Below are positions 8,070 through 16,748 of a stretch of DNA of 32,138 nucleotides, in pieces; within the stretch, counting starts at the first letter, position 1, and every line of letters begins with the position of its first letter. Source of the DNA: an uncultured Caryophanales bacterium (GTDB lineage Bacteria > Bacillota_I > Bacilli_A > RF39 > UBA660); assembly GCA_947303225.1 (NCBI GenBank), contig CAMYXG010000003.1, positions 1-32,138 of the forward strand, given 5' to 3'. The notes beneath the pieces were generated by a model. That model saw only the letters and a list, made by a program, of their open reading frames with translations, searched no databases and was not told the origin of the DNA. The position numbers were made by a program, and so were the translations under genes.

Positions 8070-10946
8070 CTATATTAACCGATATTGTTGCAACCATTGT
8101 ACCAACAAAAGAAAACGATTTGGACATTTTCGTTGAAATTCATTGAAATTATTATACAATGCTGTAAAACTTTCTGCAAAGTCTTCATAATTATCTGTTG
8201 TTCCATAATCGGTAATAGACTCAACACCCGTTTCCAACCGATCCAGTCTCATAGCTTCTTCCCACTCACTTGAATACGACAAATCTCCCAGATTAGATGT
8301 AAGTATTTTATCTATATTATGACCAAGTTCATGTCTAAGAGTATCATCACTTGCATATCCTTTTGAAAAAATAGAAATACTATTATCATTAATAACATTA
8401 TATCCAAGAATGTATTCATCTACATAATCCTTTAAAAAATCATCAGAACAAAAGCCATCATAAAGCGTCAATTCAGTGAATAAATCTTTTTGACCTTGAG
8501 GATAATTTTGAATATCTTCAAGAATAAAATCTACATCACTAGAGGAAGCTCTCATGCCTTTTTGAATAGAAACAGGAATAGTATGTCCTCCACCAAGATC
8601 TATTACAATTTCATCAAAACCACGTAATCGATTAGCATTATCATAAGCGTTCTTTATAATGTTTTTTGCATCATCTAAACTATTGCCAGATTGTTGCAAC
8701 TGATGTTTTAAATAAAAACCAAGTTTTTTTGTGCTATATGCATCAAAGTAAGTATCATTAGAACGAAAAATCTCAGAAATAATTGGAGTGATATTATCTG
8801 AATGAGGGCTAAAAACTCTTTTCGTTAAAGAGAATGCATCTGCAACTCTATTGCTTTGAATAAGATTAATAGATTTCAATTTAGCCATATTTTCATGATA
8901 AAAAATATCATTTGCTAAAGCATCTACTAAAGTATCAACTTGACTAGAAGATAGATTAGTACTTTCTAACACAGAACGAATATTAGCATTATATCCTTTT
9001 GTATTATACAATTGAATAACAATCTTACCATCAGAAATTCCATAATTACTTAATAATTGTCTAATTTGTGATTTTTCATAATCTCTAATAGCTTGTGTTC
9101 TAGTAGAAAAAATATTCTCATCTAACTGACTAATTAAGTCATAATTACTCAGCCACTCATAGTCTCTTCGTCCCTCATATAACCGATCAATATGAGCATT
9201 GAATAATTTCATACGATTACTATTCTCAAAACTTTGACCATCAATCAAAGCAGAAGAAAGCTGTTCAGCAAGTAAACGATTTTCTTCAGCAGTTACAAAC
9301 TGATACTTTGCTAATAAATCAGTAATACGGCCAATATTGCCATTAGAATGAAAAGCAATTAATTTTAATTCGTTTGGACTAACTCTATAACCATTACTAA
9401 CAAATATTTGATTAGCATTTTTTAAAGCCATATAATCTGCTGCAGACATAGTACTTCGATATTGTTCTATCAACCAATCAAGTTCAGCTGCATCAAGCTT
9501 TTCCTCAAATGCATTCATAATAGCTCCAAAACCTTGCTGAGCATATTCTTCAGAAGGTAAATAAGACCCATCTGAAAAAACCTTAAAATTAGCAGGAACA
9601 TGATCACTAGTAGTACTATTAAAAAGATTAGGAGAATCCACAATTTCTTCACCATCAATGGTCCTATTGCGAGAATACATTCCCATAGATATACTAGATT
9701 CTGCATATTCATCTGCTAACTCTTTTGCTTGTTGCTCTGATTTGAGAATCTTTCTTGCATCAGTTAGTTCTCCTATAGCAGACATAACTCCTGCCATGGC
9801 TGCTTGACTTCCAACATTTCCCCAGCCACCTGCTTCTTCAAATGCTGCTTTATAGTTTCCAACAAGAGTACCTTCTCCGTAATCTTTATAAATCATCTTT
9901 AAGGCCGGTTGAACAAATCCTTCACTAGCTCCGTCAAGCATATCCAAACCAATTCGTACTCCTACTCCACTTCGGCCACCTTTAAAGATTCCACTAGCAA
10001 TCTGATCTCCTAGTCCGCCCATTTGATTGATTTTAGCTCCAGCAAACCATTGTGCTGCATCCCATGCTCCAGTAGCAACTCCATAAGCAAGACCTTTTCC
10101 TGTCGTTGCTCCATCAGCCCATGCTTCTTCTACACCTCTTCCTACTCCCAAAAGTCCAGCACTTGCTGCTAACGAATTGGCTCCTACGCTTCCAGCTAAT
10201 CCAGCACTTGCTGCTCCTCCAGTTAATGCCGTCAATCCTATCATTCCTGCAGTATAGCCTAATCCTTTTGTAAGTCCTCGAACTCCTTCATATTGATAAG
10301 CATTGTTTTTCATATATCGTCCAATTTCTGTATTGGTATAGATTGAATCAAATAAATTTTCAGCTTTTTTATCAGACACAAAAGCTTTTGTTTGATTCCA
10401 CATTTTTGTAGTCAAATCCGTTCCATTTACTTTATCATAAATAGAAGTAAAAATTGAAGCAATAGAGGTTCCACCTGTTACTAGAAAATCAGCTCCCGTT
10501 TCAGCAAGATCAGTTAATCCTTCTCCAATTCCTAAGACTCCTACACCCAAATCACTCAATAAACTTTTGAAAAACATACCCGCTTTCCTTCCAGCAGAAA
10601 TGTGATTCTCTATTCCACTTAAATCCAAACTCTTATAATCTAACCGATTTAAAGTATCCAAAAAAGCTTGAATATCTCCATTATCTTGACTATAAGACAA
10701 AATCTGTGCTTGCATTTGTTGAACATTTAAAATAAAAGCTTTTACAGCTTCCTGACATTCTTCTACTACACTACTAAAGGAAGATACTTCTATTCCACCA
10801 ATATATTCTTGAAATCCTCTAGCAGAAATAATTTGACTCGTTGCATGTTCTAAAGAAGAAATAATAGGACTGAATTGTCCCACCAGTTCACCCATACTAG
10901 AAGTAGCTTGATTGACAATATCTCCATTATAATTCAACTCAGCCAT
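8070..10946 (-). CDS. Polymorphic toxin / putative T7SS substrate with C-terminal anthrax-lethal-factor-like (ATLF) zinc metallopeptidase domain
   Basis: Helical N-terminus, Gly/Ala-rich hydrophobic middle (GMIGLTALTGGAASAGLAGSVGANSLAASAGLLGVG), C-terminus DDTLRHELGHNID...ESITDYGTTDNYEDFAESFTALYNNFNEFQRKCPNRFLLLVQWLQQY, resembling lethal factor HEFGHAVD...LTSYGRTNEAEFFAEAF. Confidence 0.75.
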   Translation of the reverse strand: MAELNYNGDIVNQATSSMGELVGQFSPIISSLEHATSQIISARGFQEYIGGIEVSSFSSVVEECQEAVKAFILNVQQMQAQILSYSQDNGDIQAFLDTLNRLDYKSLDLSGIENHISAGRKAGMFFKSLLSDLGVGVLGIGEGLTDLAETGADFLVTGGTSIASIFTSIYDKVNGTDLTTKMWNQTKAFVSDKKAENLFDSIYTNTEIGRYMKNNAYQYEGVRGLTKGLGYTAGMIGLTALTGGAASAGLAGSVGANSLAASAGLLGVGRGVEEAWADGATTGKGLAYGVATGAWDAAQWFAGAKINQMGGLGDQIASGIFKGGRSGVGVRIGLDMLDGASEGFVQPALKMIYKDYGEGTLVGNYKAAFEEAGGWGNVGSQAAMAGVMSAIGELTDARKILKSEQQAKELADEYAESSISMGMYSRNRTIDGEEIVDSPNLFNSTTSDHVPANFKVFSDGSYLPSEEYAQQGFGAIMNAFEEKLDAAELDWLIEQYRSTMSAADYMALKNANQIFVSNGYRVSPNELKLIAFHSNGNIGRITDLLAKYQFVTAEENRLLAEQLSSALIDGQSFENSNRMKLFNAHIDRLYEGRRDYEWLSNYDLISQLDENIFSTRTQAIRDYEKSQIRQLLSNYGISDGKIVIQLYNTKGYNANIRSVLESTNLSSSQVDTLVDALANDIFYHENMAKLKSINLIQSNRVADAFSLTKRVFSPHSDNITPIISEIFRSNDTYFDAYSTKKLGFYLKHQLQQSGNSLDDAKNIIKNAYDNANRLRGFDEIVIDLGGGHTIPVSIQKGMRASSSDVDFILEDIQNYPQGQKDLFTELTLYDGFCSDDFLKDYVDEYILGYNVINDNSISIFSKGYASDDTLRHELGHNIDKILTSNLGDLSYSSEWEEAMRLDRLETGVESITDYGTTDNYEDFAESFTALYNNFNEFQRKCPNRFLLLVQWLQQYRLI

Positions 10947-11229
10947 GATGAACCTTCTCCATATCTTGCTTTAACAAATTCAAAAACTTTTTACCTTCTT
11001 GATTACAATATCCAATAAATAAAACCTTTTCAATTTGATGAGATTGAAATAATAAATTTTTATCACTACCCAATACTCCAACTGGATAAGCACAGCCTAA
11101 ATAATCCCAAACTTCTTCACTACCATCTTCAACAACACTATATCCAATAATCACAACAGGTCTACTGGCTTCTTTTAATAAAACAACAGATCCTACTGGT
11201 AAATAGTCTTCCTGATTCATTTGCATCAC
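10939..11229 (-). CDS. DUF4176-like protein (T7SS-associated accessory/chaperone family)
   Basis: LPVGSVVLLKEASRPVVIIGY... matches the DUF4176 N-terminal pattern; located between the small helical protein and the toxin. Confidence 0.7.
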   Translation of the reverse strand: MMQMNQEDYLPVGSVVLLKEASRPVVIIGYSVVEDGSEEVWDYLGCAYPVGVLGSDKNLLFQSHQIEKVLFIGYCNQEGKKFLNLLKQDMEKVHHG

Positions 11230-11234
11230 TCCTA

Positions 11235-11603
11235 TTATTGATTTCTTTCACTTGCTTCTTGATCACGAATTCTAGCCTCTTCATTTAACTGCTCTTGAAT
11301 CTGATTATAAGCACTAGTAGCAGCTTCTCTAATAGCAGAAGTAGTATTAAATATCATAGTTTGAACATCATTAATACCGGTACAACATTCTTCCAATAAA
11401 TTCATAGTAGTCTTTCCATCTACAGATAAAGCAGTACTATCTATCCTAGAACCAATACTATTGACATTAGAATTTACATCACTAATCTTACTAGCTTCAC
11501 TATCTACTGCATCACATCCAGCAATAATAGATGCGGCATCTATCTTACTAGAAGCAGAGGAGGCTGTAACAAATTTTCCCACATATGGCTGCAATAAAGA
11601 CAT
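11235..11603 (-). CDS. Small ESAT-6/WXG100-like helical protein (T7SS substrate/partner type)
   Basis: 122 aa, helical, no signal peptide; first gene of the toxin cassette; charged tail NEEARIRDQEASERNQ. No canonical WXG motif. Confidence 0.6.
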   Translation of the reverse strand: MSLLQPYVGKFVTASSASSKIDAASIIAGCDAVDSEASKISDVNSNVNSIGSRIDSTALSVDGKTTMNLLEECCTGINDVQTMIFNTTSAIREAATSAYNQIQEQLNEEARIRDQEASERNQ

Positions 11604-11650
11604 ATCCTACACTCCTTATCTATATCTTAATAATAAAAGTATATCATAAT

Positions 11651-11682
11651 AAACAAAAAAAAAGAAACAAAATAGTTTCTTT
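11651..11682 (-). terminator. Rho-independent terminator downstream of tRNA-Leu
   Basis: Minus strand AAAGAAAC-TATTTT-GTTTCTTT followed by a T-run. Confidence 0.7.
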
Positions 11683-11694
11683 TTCAACAACATA

Positions 11695-11781
11695 TGGTGC
11701 TTCCATCCGGACTTGAACCGGAACTCTATCGCTAGAAGTAGATTTTGAGTCTACCGCGTCTACCAATTCCGCCATGGAAGC
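11695..11781 (-). tRNA. tRNA-Leu (anticodon CAA), CCA encoded
   Basis: GCTTCCATGGCGGAATTGGTAGACGCGGTAGACTCAAAATCTACTTCTAGCGATAGAGTTCCGGTTCAAGTCCGGATGGAAGCACCA: 7-bp acceptor GCTTCCA/TGGAAGC, anticodon loop CTCAAAA, class II variable arm, TTCAAGT T-loop. Confidence 0.95.
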
Positions 11782-11853
11782 AAATACAAAAAGAGTATAA
11801 CACATTTCTCTATAATCTTTCAACTTTTTTAATACTCTTTTTAGAAAAAATGT

Positions 11854-12447
11854 TTATGAATGAATACTCTCCTCCACTTCTTCCGGTTCAATATACTTTG
11901 AAGTATATAAATCAGAATTCTCATCATTATCATCTTCTTCAGTAATAATATCTTCAATATTAGGTAAATCATCAACAGAAGACAATCCAAAATAATCTAA
12001 AAACTCATTAGTAGTTTCATAAAGAATAGGACGTCCTGCTATATCACTTCGACCACTTTCTTTAATAAAACCCTTCGCAACTAATTTACGAATAATAGAA
12101 GTACTCCCTACTCCCCTTATTGCATCTACTTGAATTCTTGTAATTGGTTCATTATAAGCAATAATTGCTAATGTCTCCAATGCAGCTTGTGATAAATGAT
12201 TTGTCTCAGGATTCTCAATCAATTTTTGATAATACTCTTTATGTTCAAATTTTGTTGTTAATTTAAAACGATTCCCTAAAAAATCAATTCTAAGTCCTCT
12301 ACTCTCATCTTCATAATCTTTCTTTAATTCTCGTATTAATTCTTTTGCTACATCTTCTTCTATTTTTAAAACTTCTTCTATTTGTTCTAACGTTAATCCA
12401 TCTTCCCCTACAACAAATAATAATCCTTCTAAAACTGCTTTATTCAC
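11854..12447 (-). CDS. scpB: Segregation and condensation protein ScpB (likely GTG start at 12447; the listed ORF extends further)
   Basis: KAVLEGLLFVVGEDGLTLEQIEEVL...LSQAALETLAIIAYNEPITRIQVDAIRGVGSTSIIRKLVAKGFIKESGRSDIAGRPILYETT; overlaps scpA. Confidence 0.92.
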   Translation of the reverse strand: MNKAVLEGLLFVVGEDGLTLEQIEEVLKIEEDVAKELIRELKKDYEDESRGLRIDFLGNRFKLTTKFEHKEYYQKLIENPETNHLSQAALETLAIIAYNEPITRIQVDAIRGVGSTSIIRKLVAKGFIKESGRSDIAGRPILYETTNEFLDYFGLSSVDDLPNIEDIITEEDDNDENSDLYTSKYIEPEEVEESIHS

Positions 12448-13171
12448 CTTCACACACCTCACAAATAATATCATCAAAAGTATCATTTTGTATAATCTGT
12501 AATTCATGATTACGAGCCATTTCCAAAATAGCTAAAAAAGTCGCAACAATATACTCTTTAGATGCTACTGGAAACAATTCAAAAAAAGATACTTTTTTCT
12601 TACTATTTAAAACTCTCTTAATATCATGCTTTCTAGAAGAAACACTTATTTCATTCACAGTAACTTTCGTATGTAAAGGCCTTTGCTGTATTTTTCTCTG
12701 ATAATATTTTTGAAAAGCTTCAATTAAATCATCTAAAGAAACATCACTTGAAAGAGGCATCTCTGAATCCACATAATTCTTAATATTCTCAGGAGACTTT
12801 GTATAAATATCTTTTCTTAAAAATTCCTTTTCCTGTAATACTTTTGTAATATCTTTATATGCTTGATATTCTAATAATCGACTAACCAATTCTTCTCTAG
12901 GATCTTCTGTTTCTTCATCATTTTCTACTTGATTATTAGGTATTAACATTTTAGATTTTATTTCTAATAATTCAGCTGCTAATACTAAATACTCTGAAGA
13001 AACTTCTAAATTCATTTTCTCTTGATTCTGAATAAAATCTACATATTGTTTCGTAATAGATTCTATTTCTATATTCATAATATCCATTTTAGATTCTTTT
13101 ATAAGATGTAATAATAAATCCAATGGACCTTCAAAATCATGAATAATAAACTGCATATCCATAATCATCAC
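12440..13171 (-). CDS. scpA: Segregation and condensation protein ScpA
   Basis: FEGPLDLLLHLIKESKMDIMNIEIESITKQYVDFIQ...SEYLVLAAELLEIKSKMLIP. Confidence 0.95.
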   Translation of the reverse strand: MMIMDMQFIIHDFEGPLDLLLHLIKESKMDIMNIEIESITKQYVDFIQNQEKMNLEVSSEYLVLAAELLEIKSKMLIPNNQVENDEETEDPREELVSRLLEYQAYKDITKVLQEKEFLRKDIYTKSPENIKNYVDSEMPLSSDVSLDDLIEAFQKYYQRKIQQRPLHTKVTVNEISVSSRKHDIKRVLNSKKKVSFFELFPVASKEYIVATFLAILEMARNHELQIIQNDTFDDIICEVCEGE

Positions 13172-13226
13172 TCCGAACTATAAATCATTATATCAAAAAA
13201 AAAGAATAGTTCCAAGAAAACTACCC

Positions 13227-13412
13227 TTATTTACCAAAATGATAAGTATGAATCTCTTCTTCCATATCATCAACCTGATTTAATTGATCAGTATTTATTT
13301 CAACATCACAATCAATCATTTCTCCTGACTTTGTACAAGTAGTCAAACTAAGTTGAATACCACTTGCCAACAAAAACGCTAAAAACATTCTTGAAATACG
13401 ATGAAATTTCAT
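13227..13412 (-). CDS. Small secreted/anchored hypothetical protein (61 aa)
   Basis: MKFHRISRMFLAFLLASGIQLSLTTCTKSGEM...: signal-like N-terminus, acidic tail; RBS-like AGGGGGTATCAAT upstream. Confidence 0.45.
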   Translation of the reverse strand: MKFHRISRMFLAFLLASGIQLSLTTCTKSGEMIDCDVEINTDQLNQVDDMEEEIHTYHFGK

Positions 13413-13500
13413 ATTGATACCCCCTTAATAAACATGCACATTATACCATAATTAGCTTGTTTTGTCAAGAAAATCAAAGTATAATGAGATTGGTGATTCA

Positions 13501-13803
13501 ATGAAAATATTTACTGAAAAAGATGAAAGCTTTACTTGTGAACATTGCAATAAAAAAGTGAACCCTCTAATATATTCTTCACGAGATCATTGCCCATATT
13601 GTCTATATTCAAAACATGTAGATATCAATCCTGGAGATAGAGAAAATACTTGTAAAGGACTACTAAAACCAATTGAAATTGAAAAATATAAAGATACTTA
13701 TAAAATACTTTATCAATGTTAAAAATGTAAAAAATTTCATAAAAACATTATGGCTAAAGATGATGATATGAATAGAATCCTAGAAATATCCAAACAATTA
13801 TAA
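13501..13803 (+). pseudogene. RNHCP-domain protein interrupted by an in-frame TAA at 13720-13722
   Basis: FTCEHCNKKVNPLIYSSRDHCPYCLYSKHVDINPGDRENTCKGLLKPIEIEKYKDTYKILYQC*KCKKFHKNIMAKDDDMNRILEISKQL*; the same frame continues the family's CxxC...N.x.A.DD ending after the stop. Confidence 0.75.
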
Positions 13804-13833
13804 AATAATCCACAAACTCTTGTGGATTATTTT
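13802..13833. terminator. Bidirectional terminator between convergent genes
   Basis: AAAATAATCCACAA-ACTC-TTGTGGATTATTTT perfect stem with flanking A/T. Confidence 0.85.
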
Positions 13834-14774
13834 TATGATAAAAATCTTGCATGAATCACTTTTCTACCTCTGTTATCATCTGTACAGGTAGACAAAGTAA
13901 GAATCTTATCTTGAGAAGATAAAGAAACAGGAAAATCAAAAATACTTCTATTCTTTATCGTATCTAAAAAAGTCATATATTCACTATCCGTATAAAAATT
14001 AGTTTGTAAATAATATAGTTCTGGTTCAATGTAGTAACAAGAAAAAACTTCATAAATATATTTGTGATCTTTCGTATAAAGAACAATATAATGGTTTTCA
14101 TTTTGAAACCACTCTTCCGTAAATAATTTAGACAAACTACCAAAAGCAGTTTGATTTAACAAATTATGTCCATAAAGAATCGTATTAGAATCATTCATAT
14201 GAGAATCATTTCGATAATCCATAAAAATCCAACCACTTCCCTTTAAATTACCAATAATATCATGATTTAAATAATAATCATTATCATCTGTTTGAACAAC
14301 AGGATAATTAACACTTGTTCCATTAACTAAAATCCAAGTAACTATTTCAGGATTAACAGAATATAATTCATCAAAAGAAAGATATTCAGGATTATACTGA
14401 CTATATTTACGATATAAATTATTAGTAACAGAATCAAAAGATGAAATAGTAATTGTTTCGTCTTTCTCAATTTCCATAGTATTATCAGAAGTAATAATAT
14501 TAGAAGAAACATAGTGTTGATCATTTTTATCAACATAAAAAGATACAAAACAAAAAATAAAAATCAGATAATAAAGTAGCAATGATAAAAAAGAAGTAGG
14601 ATCATTCTGCTTATCTTTCATTTTAACTATCATATTTTTTACTATTGGCTTTGGAAAAAGATAAAAGAGAAATTCAAAAAAAGTCACAACATAAAAATAA
14701 AATCCTTTTGATAAAACCATACAAATAGTATAAAAACCAATCCAAGTTGTATGAAGTAAATAATATAAAATCAT
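13833..14774 (-). CDS. srtB: Class B sortase-like protein with N-terminal membrane segments
   Basis: VNYPVVQTDDNDYYLNHDIIG...GWIFMDYRND...NTILYGHNLLN (His), ILTLSTC (Cys), GRKVIHARF (Arg). Confidence 0.88.
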   Translation of the reverse strand: MILYYLLHTTWIGFYTICMVLSKGFYFYVVTFFEFLFYLFPKPIVKNMIVKMKDKQNDPTSFLSLLLYYLIFIFCFVSFYVDKNDQHYVSSNIITSDNTMEIEKDETITISSFDSVTNNLYRKYSQYNPEYLSFDELYSVNPEIVTWILVNGTSVNYPVVQTDDNDYYLNHDIIGNLKGSGWIFMDYRNDSHMNDSNTILYGHNLLNQTAFGSLSKLFTEEWFQNENHYIVLYTKDHKYIYEVFSCYYIEPELYYLQTNFYTDSEYMTFLDTIKNRSIFDFPVSLSSQDKILTLSTCTDDNRGRKVIHARFLS

Positions 14775-14902
14775 ATGATTTCATCATCCTCTATGACTTT
14801 TTTCTGTTTATGATTTTGAATATGTTCCATGATAAGAACAATATTTCCAGTAATAAAAGATATTACAATAATAAATAAAAGAATCCAATAAATAGTATAC
14901 AT
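14771..14902 (-). CDS. 43-aa single-TM membrane protein, overlapping the sortase start
   Basis: MYTIYWILLFIIVISFITGNIVLIMEHIQNHKQKKVIEDDEII*; strong RBS GAGGTGAATT; its TGA overlaps the sortase ATG (ATGA). Not in the ORF track. Confidence 0.65.
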   Translation of the reverse strand: MYTIYWILLFIIVISFITGNIVLIMEHIQNHKQKKVIEDDEII

Positions 14903-14911
14903 AATTCACCT

Positions 14912-15262
14912 CTAATTTTTTGGTTTAAAAATAAGAGTAAATAAAAAAGAAAAAATAATGGCAGCACTAATACCAGTAGCGGTTAAATCAAACATTCCCA
15001 TCAAAATCCCAATCATTCCCATACTTTCTGCCTTTGCAAGTGCTCCATGAATTAAAGAATGTCCAAAACTAGTAATAGGAAGAAGGGCTCCTCCACCAAC
15101 TGTTTTGATAATTTCATCATAAATACTAAAAGAATCTAAAAAAGCCCCAAGAACCACTAAAATAGATGTAATATGTCCAGGAGTTAATTTACTATTATCT
15201 AAAATAATTTGAGATATCATACAAATAAAACCACAAAAAAGAAAAGAATTAAATAGTAACAC
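14912..15262 (-). CDS. spoVAE: Stage V sporulation protein AE
   Basis: LTPGHITSILVVLGAFLDSF...GGGALLPITSFGHSLIHGALAKAESMGMIGILMGMFDLTATGISAAIIFSFL. Confidence 0.9.
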   Translation of the reverse strand: MLLFNSFLFCGFICMISQIILDNSKLTPGHITSILVVLGAFLDSFSIYDEIIKTVGGGALLPITSFGHSLIHGALAKAESMGMIGILMGMFDLTATGISAAIIFSFLFTLIFKPKN

Positions 15263-16254
15263 TAAACCACCTCCAAACTAACAGCATGACAAATAGAATT
15301 AATATTTTCTTTTTGATAAACAAGTATCGGAGAAAATAAAGCCCCTGTTGCTAAAAATAGAATTCTTTTTAACTTTTTTGCTTTTAATAAAGAATATAAA
15401 TAAGAATAAACAACTAATGCACTACAAACTGGTCCACTACCTCCTGCTTTAATCTCTTTTTGCTCTCCCAAATCATATAACATAACCCCACAATCATTAT
15501 ATAAATCAGATAAATCTATCTCATAATTTTTAAGTAAATACTCTTTTACAATTTCTTTTCCATAAAGTCCCAAATCTCCTGTCACTATCATGTCATAATA
15601 AGAAGGATCTCTTCCTGTTTCTTCAAAATGAGTAATCAATGTATCAATTGCTGCAGGTGCCATGACTCTTCCCATATCATTGGGATCATTTTGATCATAG
15701 TCCACAATCCTTCCTAAAGTAGCACATTCTATCCTAACAGGCATTTTTTCTCTCGTCAGAAAACTCGCTGCAGCTCCTGTTGCTGTAAAAGTAGAACTAT
15801 TTGGTCTAGGTGCTCCATATTCTGTAGGATAGCGAAATTGTTTTTCACTACTCATATTGTGAGAAGAAACAAAACATAATGCATTAGAAACAAATCCTGC
15901 TTCAATAAAGTTAGCTGCAATAATAAGTCCTAAAACACTACTACTACAAGCTCCATATACTCCAATAAAACTCTTTCCTACCGTATTAGCTCCATACGTA
16001 GAAGCAGTAATTTGATTTAATAAATCTCCCCCAATTACTAAATCAATTTCTTTCTTTGTAATACCTACTTTCTTCATGATTAATACTATAGCATCTCGAA
16101 CCAATTTGATTTCTGCTTTTTCAAAAGATTTCTCTCCAAAATACAAATCATCATATGTTTTATCAAAATACTTACGAAGAGGCCCTTCTTTCTCATAAGG
16201 ACCACATATAGTAGAAGTATCTTCTAAATAAACATTTTTATAATAAAAAGTCAT
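15262..16254 (-). CDS. spoVAD: Stage V sporulation protein AD (start likely M at 16254, overlapping the end of spoVAC)
   Basis: Thiolase-fold SpoVAD features: DLVIGGDLLNQITASTYGANTVGKSFIGVYGACSSSVLGLIIAANFIEAGFV...YDMIVTGDLGLYGKEIV...GGSGPVCSALV. Confidence 0.93.
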   Translation of the reverse strand: MTFYYKNVYLEDTSTICGPYEKEGPLRKYFDKTYDDLYFGEKSFEKAEIKLVRDAIVLIMKKVGITKKEIDLVIGGDLLNQITASTYGANTVGKSFIGVYGACSSSVLGLIIAANFIEAGFVSNALCFVSSHNMSSEKQFRYPTEYGAPRPNSSTFTATGAAASFLTREKMPVRIECATLGRIVDYDQNDPNDMGRVMAPAAIDTLITHFEETGRDPSYYDMIVTGDLGLYGKEIVKEYLLKNYEIDLSDLYNDCGVMLYDLGEQKEIKAGGSGPVCSALVVYSYLYSLLKAKKLKRILFLATGALFSPILVYQKENINSICHAVSLEVV

Positions 16255-16703
16255 CCTAATCCTCCTATCAAATAACGAATCATTCCAAAAAGCCAAGCAG
16301 AAACTACTCCATAAAGAATAACAGAACCTGCTAGTTTAAACATATTAGAACCAATTCCATAAATAGGTCCTTCTCTTTTATAATCCATACTACTACTCGT
16401 CATAGAATGAGCAAATCCAGTAATAGGAATCAATAATCCACATTTAAATTTAGTTACCAATTTATCAAAGAAACCTAATGCCGTACATAAGCTAGCGATA
16501 AAGATAAATATGACAATCATAAAAGTAGAAGATTCATTTCTAGACAAATGAAAATAAGTACATAAAAATTCAATAATACCCTCTCCCAATAATCCAATAA
16601 AACCTCCACATAAAAATGCAACAATACTATTTTTTACTCTATCTTCGGATGCCTTATGCTTATCCGCAATTTTCTCATATTTTGTATTTTTCACATCTAT
16701 CAC
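16251..16703 (-). CDS. spoVAC: Stage V sporulation protein AC
   Basis: FLCGGFIGLLGEGIIEFL...FDKLVTKFKCGLLIPITGFAHSMTSSSMDYKREGPIYGIGSNMFKLAGSVILYGVVSAWLFGMIRYL. Confidence 0.92.
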   Translation of the reverse strand: MIDVKNTKYEKIADKHKASEDRVKNSIVAFLCGGFIGLLGEGIIEFLCTYFHLSRNESSTFMIVIFIFIASLCTALGFFDKLVTKFKCGLLIPITGFAHSMTSSSMDYKREGPIYGIGSNMFKLAGSVILYGVVSAWLFGMIRYLIGGLG

Positions 16704-16748
16704 CTAAACATATTATGAACAAAATAAAAAAAATCATACAAAAACTTA

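Noticed and set aside
8085-8273. 62-aa plus ORF antisense to the toxin C-terminus
   Set aside because: Considered as an antisense antitoxin, but no RBS or recognisable domain; most likely a by-product of the toxin coding sequence.
9515-9712. 65-aa minus ORF inside the toxin gene
   Set aside because: Alternative frame within a clear long CDS.
11695-11781. tRNA-Leu as an integration site for the toxin cassette
   Set aside because: The tRNA is adjacent to the cassette, but no integrase or duplicated tRNA 3' end was seen on the other side, so island insertion is not supported.
11461-11945. Plus-strand ORFs at 11461-11649 and 11745-11945
   Set aside because: Antisense to the small helical protein gene, and to the tRNA-Leu and scpB end respectively; spurious.
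13720-13722. Recoding (selenocysteine or alternative genetic code) as explanation for the RNHCP stop
   Set aside because: The codon is TAA, not TGA; other genes terminate normally with TAA, and TGA acts as a stop (e.g. the 43-aa ORF), so code reassignment is not supported.
14342-14548. 68-aa minus ORF in sortase gene
   Set aside because: Leucine/isoleucine-rich off-frame translation of the sortase CDS.
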